NCBI GenBank assembly: GCA_021776095.1
Contig: JAJFGO010000015.1
Span: forward strand, 41,797-105,796
DNA length: 64,000 nucleotides
Source of the DNA: Kiloniellaceae bacterium
GTDB taxonomy: Bacteria; Pseudomonadota; Alphaproteobacteria; Kiloniellales; J153
Direction: 5' to 3'
Within the stretch, counting starts at the first letter, position 1. Every line of letters begins with the position of its first letter. The notes under the pieces are model-generated. The model saw nothing but the letters and a program-made list of their open reading frames with translations, was not told where the DNA came from and searched no databases. The position numbers and the translations under genes were made by a program. This document shows, in pieces, positions 61,841 to 64,000 of this stretch.

Positions 61841-61859
61841 TATTCCGGAAATTGGAATA
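61841..61859. promoter_or_regulatory. LysR-type inverted repeat between divergent genes
   Basis: TATTCC-GGAAATT-GGAATA, six-base arms with a 7-base spacer, next to the LysR start. LysR regulators bind T-N11-A dyads in such divergent gaps, consistent with autoregulation and control of the AhpD-like gene. Confidence 0.55.
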
Positions 61860-61861
61860 TT

Positions 61862-62764
61862 ATGATGGACCGCTTCCAGTCCCTGCAAGTCTTCGTAAAG
61901 GTTGCCGAACGCGGCGGTTTCGCGGCGGCCGCACGGGCCTTGGCCATGTCGCCGCCGGCCGTGACCCGCGCGGTTGCGGCGCTGGAACAGCGGATCGGCA
62001 CCCGGCTTCTGATTCGCACCACGCGTTCGGTCCGCTTGACCGAGAGCGGCGAGCGGTTCCTGCAGGATTGCCGGCGGATCCTGGTGGACCTGGAGGAAGC
62101 GGAGGAGGCGGCCGTTGGCTCCCATGCCGCGCCGCGCGGCGAACTGCGGGTCACGGCGCCGGTCCTATTCGGGCGCCTGTTCGTGACCCCGATTCTAGGC
62201 GATTTCCTCGATCGTTATCCCCTGGTGACCTGCCGGACTCTGTTTGTCGACCGGGTCGTCAACCTGATGGAAGAGGGCCTGGACATCGCCATTCGAATCG
62301 GCAAATTGCCGGATTCGTCCTTGATCGCGGTACGTGTTGGAACCGTGCGCTGGGTCATGTTCGCCGCCCCCGCGTATCTGCAAAAGCATGGGATACCGCA
62401 ACACCCCAGGGATCTCGCAAGCCATCGTTTGATCCAATCGGTCGCTGTAGAGAGATCGCCGGAATGGCCGTACTGGGAGAACCATAAGCCGCAGTCCGTT
62501 CGGATCGAGCCGCGCCTGCGCATGAATACCAACGATGCGGTGAGCGAACTGGTGGCCGGGGGCTGGGGAATTTCGCGTCTACTGTCCTACCAGATTGCGC
62601 CGCGCCTGGCCGACGGACGGGTTCAAACCGTGCTCAGCGAATACGAACCGCCGCCCTTGCCGATCCATGTGGTGCACCAGGAAGGCCGAATGGTTTCGAC
62701 CAAAGTGCGGGCCTTCGTCGACTACATGGTCGAGCGCCTACGCGCCGACCCGGCGATCAACTAG
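61862..62764 (+). CDS. LysR-family transcriptional regulator
   Basis: 300 residues, start at ATG 61862 or the following ATG. HTH at about 3-62: MDRFQSLQVFVKVAERGGFAAAARALAMSPPAVTRAVAALEQRIGTRLLIRTTRSVRLTESGERFLQDCRRIL. The C-terminal effector domain (RGELRVTAPVLFGRLFVTPILGDFLDRYPLVTCRTLFVDRVVNLMEEGLDIAIRIGKLPDSSLIAVRVG) is of the CrgA-like group. The longer reading from 61742 has no homology. Divergent from and probably controlling the AhpD-like gene. Confidence 0.93.
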   Translation: MMDRFQSLQVFVKVAERGGFAAAARALAMSPPAVTRAVAALEQRIGTRLLIRTTRSVRLTESGERFLQDCRRILVDLEEAEEAAVGSHAAPRGELRVTAPVLFGRLFVTPILGDFLDRYPLVTCRTLFVDRVVNLMEEGLDIAIRIGKLPDSSLIAVRVGTVRWVMFAAPAYLQKHGIPQHPRDLASHRLIQSVAVERSPEWPYWENHKPQSVRIEPRLRMNTNDAVSELVAGGWGISRLLSYQIAPRLADGRVQTVLSEYEPPPLPIHVVHQEGRMVSTKVRAFVDYMVERLRADPAIN

Positions 62765-63062
62765 GCGGCACCAAGAATATCTGCTTTAGCGCGAAATTCG
62801 GAAGTGCCGGAATAACTGGGAGGAGTCGGAATTGTGCCAGAAGCGGTTATTCGGGAGATGCAAAATCGTGACTTTTCGACAGCCGAATTCGACCCGGGGC
62901 GGCCACTTCTATTGGGCGATACGAACCCCCGAGAAGCGGACCTTGTGGACATTCGTAGCGGCGCTGCGAAGGTCTTCTCTTGGCCGCGAGCTGATCGGCG
63001 GCCTTCACCGAGCCGGGCGGCAAAAGCGGACATCGGCCACACCTTCGCACCGTTCGTGCGAC
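62765..63062. other. Non-coding stretch with degenerate repeat-like sequence
   Basis: No credible gene in about 300 bases. Open frames on both strands have no recognisable family. It contains AAAAGCGGACATCGGCC (near 63018), a word also found at 63844 (CAAAGCGGACATTTCATG), beyond the IS30 remnant. Such AAAGCGGACAT words mark decayed repeats in alphaproteobacterial genomes. The region may be scar DNA from insertion-sequence activity. Confidence 0.5.
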
Positions 63063-63455
63063 CTACTCCTCAAAGCGACCCGTGGCGTCACGATCGCGGT
63101 CGTATCGTCTCGCGAGCGGAAACGGCGGCAACCAGGACTCGCGATGGATGGTCCAGAGTTCGTAGGTTGGCACCAGTTGGTCGGGGGCATCCAGGGATCC
63201 CAGGTTCACTTCGATTTCGTCTTCGCTGCGTGCGAAAATGGACGAGCCGCAGCGGGGACAGAAAGACCGCCCGGCGTAGTCGCGTGTTTCGCCATCGATC
63301 GTCACCGCATCCTGGGGGAACACCGCGGAAGCGTGAAAAAGGGCCCCATGATGCTTGCGGCAGTCGAGACAGTGACAAAGGCCGACCCGGTATGGGAATC
63401 CCGACGCCACAATTCGGACGTTGCCGCACAGGCAACCGCCGGTGAATCGGTCCAT
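63063..63455 (-). CDS. GFA-family zinc protein
   Basis: 130 residues. Zinc-binding cysteines: GGCLCGNVRI near 6-12, CHCLDCRKHHGA near 27-32 and FCPRCGSSIF near 66-69, giving a GFA-domain protein of the same fold as that at 30690 but with different spacing. Glutathione-dependent formaldehyde-activating activity is known only for Gfa; small members have unknown substrates. It is preceded by IS30 debris and a short AT-rich gap, with no operon partner. Confidence 0.85.
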   Translation of the reverse strand: MDRFTGGCLCGNVRIVASGFPYRVGLCHCLDCRKHHGALFHASAVFPQDAVTIDGETRDYAGRSFCPRCGSSIFARSEDEIEVNLGSLDAPDQLVPTYELWTIHRESWLPPFPLARRYDRDRDATGRFEE

Positions 63456-63666
63456 GCTGCGTCTCCTCTAAAATCAAGCGGTCGGAGTGGTTACAACGCA
63501 CAGCACTGTCATTGCAACTGCCCGCTCGCAATTGCGAGCACTATACATTAGGACGCCAGGCAACCGATGCTCCCTTCGCGGTGCTGAGCGAGTGTGCTCT
63601 TGGCGCGACCGCGGCATACTACTTGGCAATTTGATTGTCCGCTTTCGGGAAACGGCCAAACTACGC

Positions 63667-63831
63667 TCTCGGTTGCTCAGACAGTATCTGCCGAGAGGCA
63701 CCGATCTCTCAGTCCATTCCCAAGCAAAATTGAGCGCGATTGCACGCCAGCTTAACGAACGGCCGCGCAAGACCTTGCAATATCAAACCCCAGCGGACAG
63801 GTTCGCTGAATGTGTTGCGGCGATCAGTTGA
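63667..63831 (+). pseudogene. IS30-family transposase remnant (C-terminal end)
   Basis: About 54 codons ending [54 protein letters not shown], which match the C-terminus of IS30 transposases (RQYxPRGTDLS...[21 protein letters not shown]). The catalytic core is absent: upstream codons are not IS30-like in any frame. No complete IR could be paired. A decayed insertion sequence. Confidence 0.85.
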
Positions 63832-63890
63832 ATCCACCGGACAAAGCGGACATTTCATGACAAACCCGTGGTGGCATGTTACTCGGCCCT

Positions 63891-64000
63891 ATGCGCGCTT
63901 CCTACGATACGATCGGCGTCAATTATTCCGATCTCAGGAAACCCGACTCCCGGATCGAGAGGGTGATCGGAAGGGCTCTGGGGTCGGCAAAAACTGTCCT
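63891..64000 (+). CDS. Class I SAM-dependent methyltransferase, N-terminal part
   Basis: Open frame starting at ATG 63891 (MRASYDTIGVNYSDLRKPDSRIERVIGRALGSAKTV), running off the right edge. The YDTIGVNYSDLRKPDSRIERVI segment and ALGSAKTVL are typical of the start of class I methyltransferases, with the glycine-rich SAM motif expected just beyond the window. Acceptor unknown; only 36 residues are visible. Confidence 0.7.
   Translation, partial: MRASYDTIGVNYSDLRKPDSRIERVIGRALGSAKTV

Noticed and set aside
62834..63445. Plus-strand open frame opposite the second GFA gene
   Set aside because: No family similarity; the GFA reading on the minus strand has the full cysteine pattern.

Overview
The window is high-GC chromosomal DNA from an alphaproteobacterium, most likely a Rhodospirillales-type lineage. 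Supporting marks are a Shemin-pathway 5-aminolevulinate synthase, a very small aa3-type cytochrome oxidase subunit IV, an EipB (DUF1849) envelope protein, an Hda-type DnaA paralogue with an N-terminal clamp motif, a CtrA-like TTAA-N7-TTAA site next to a GANTC site, and the order purN-purM / DUF2066-CDP-alcohol transferase-PerM-hda ... ppk-ppx ... rnd ... aspS. The species cannot be named from the sequence. No tRNA, rRNA or CRISPR array was recognised.

Layout. 1-3.9 kb: a partial SDR, a nu-class GST, then a TetR - DOPA-dioxygenase-like - old yellow enzyme - AhpD-like operon with matching palindromes in front of the TetR gene and the OYE gene. 4-6.1 kb: aroC and fabI, separated by intergenic repeats. 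6.25-7.3 kb: an AT-rich PadR plus 'permease prefix' pair that looks acquired. 7.4-16.5 kb: YihY/BrkB protein, cbpAM chaperone pair, glycine-zipper lipoprotein, pdxH, a CDF metal exporter, a universal stress protein behind an FNR-type box, two coupled unknown genes, SDR, 1-Cys peroxiredoxin. 16.5-22.5 kb: hemA, class III aminotransferase, a second universal stress protein behind an identical FNR-type box, an M20 amidohydrolase and a methyltransferase. 22.8-27.3 kb: an RND efflux pair ending in a MITE-like element. 27.3-34.2 kb: ABC-F ATPase, an HTH-fused methyltransferase, a GFA protein, a second TetR module (AhpD-like and glutaredoxin), a lone ribH under an FMN riboswitch, ndk, and the 40-residue CoxIV. 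34.4-41.8 kb: lipoprotein esterase, purMN, and the DUF2066-to-hda operon. 42-48 kb: a polyphosphate cluster (CYTH-CHAD protein, SixA-like phosphatase, Ppk1, Ppx). 48-56.4 kb: ion channel, M23 peptidase, rnd, a MarR-controlled membrane/NrtS-like operon, aspS, a lipoprotein with the CtrA-like site, agmatine deiminase. 56.4-64 kb: unknown protein, soluble GGDEF enzyme, hydroxyacid dehydrogenase behind a long palindrome, EipB, a small-enzyme operon with a broken EamA gene, a LysR/AhpD-like divergent pair, a second GFA protein, an IS30 remnant and the start of a methyltransferase.

Themes. Redox and electrophile defence recurs: three AhpD-like proteins, each beside its own regulator and each with CxxC-x3-H at residues 77-84, plus OYE, GST, glutaredoxin, peroxiredoxin and two universal stress proteins. 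The other coherent unit is polyphosphate metabolism. Local regulation can be read directly from paired operators (two TetR modules, one MarR module) and from an FMN riboswitch.
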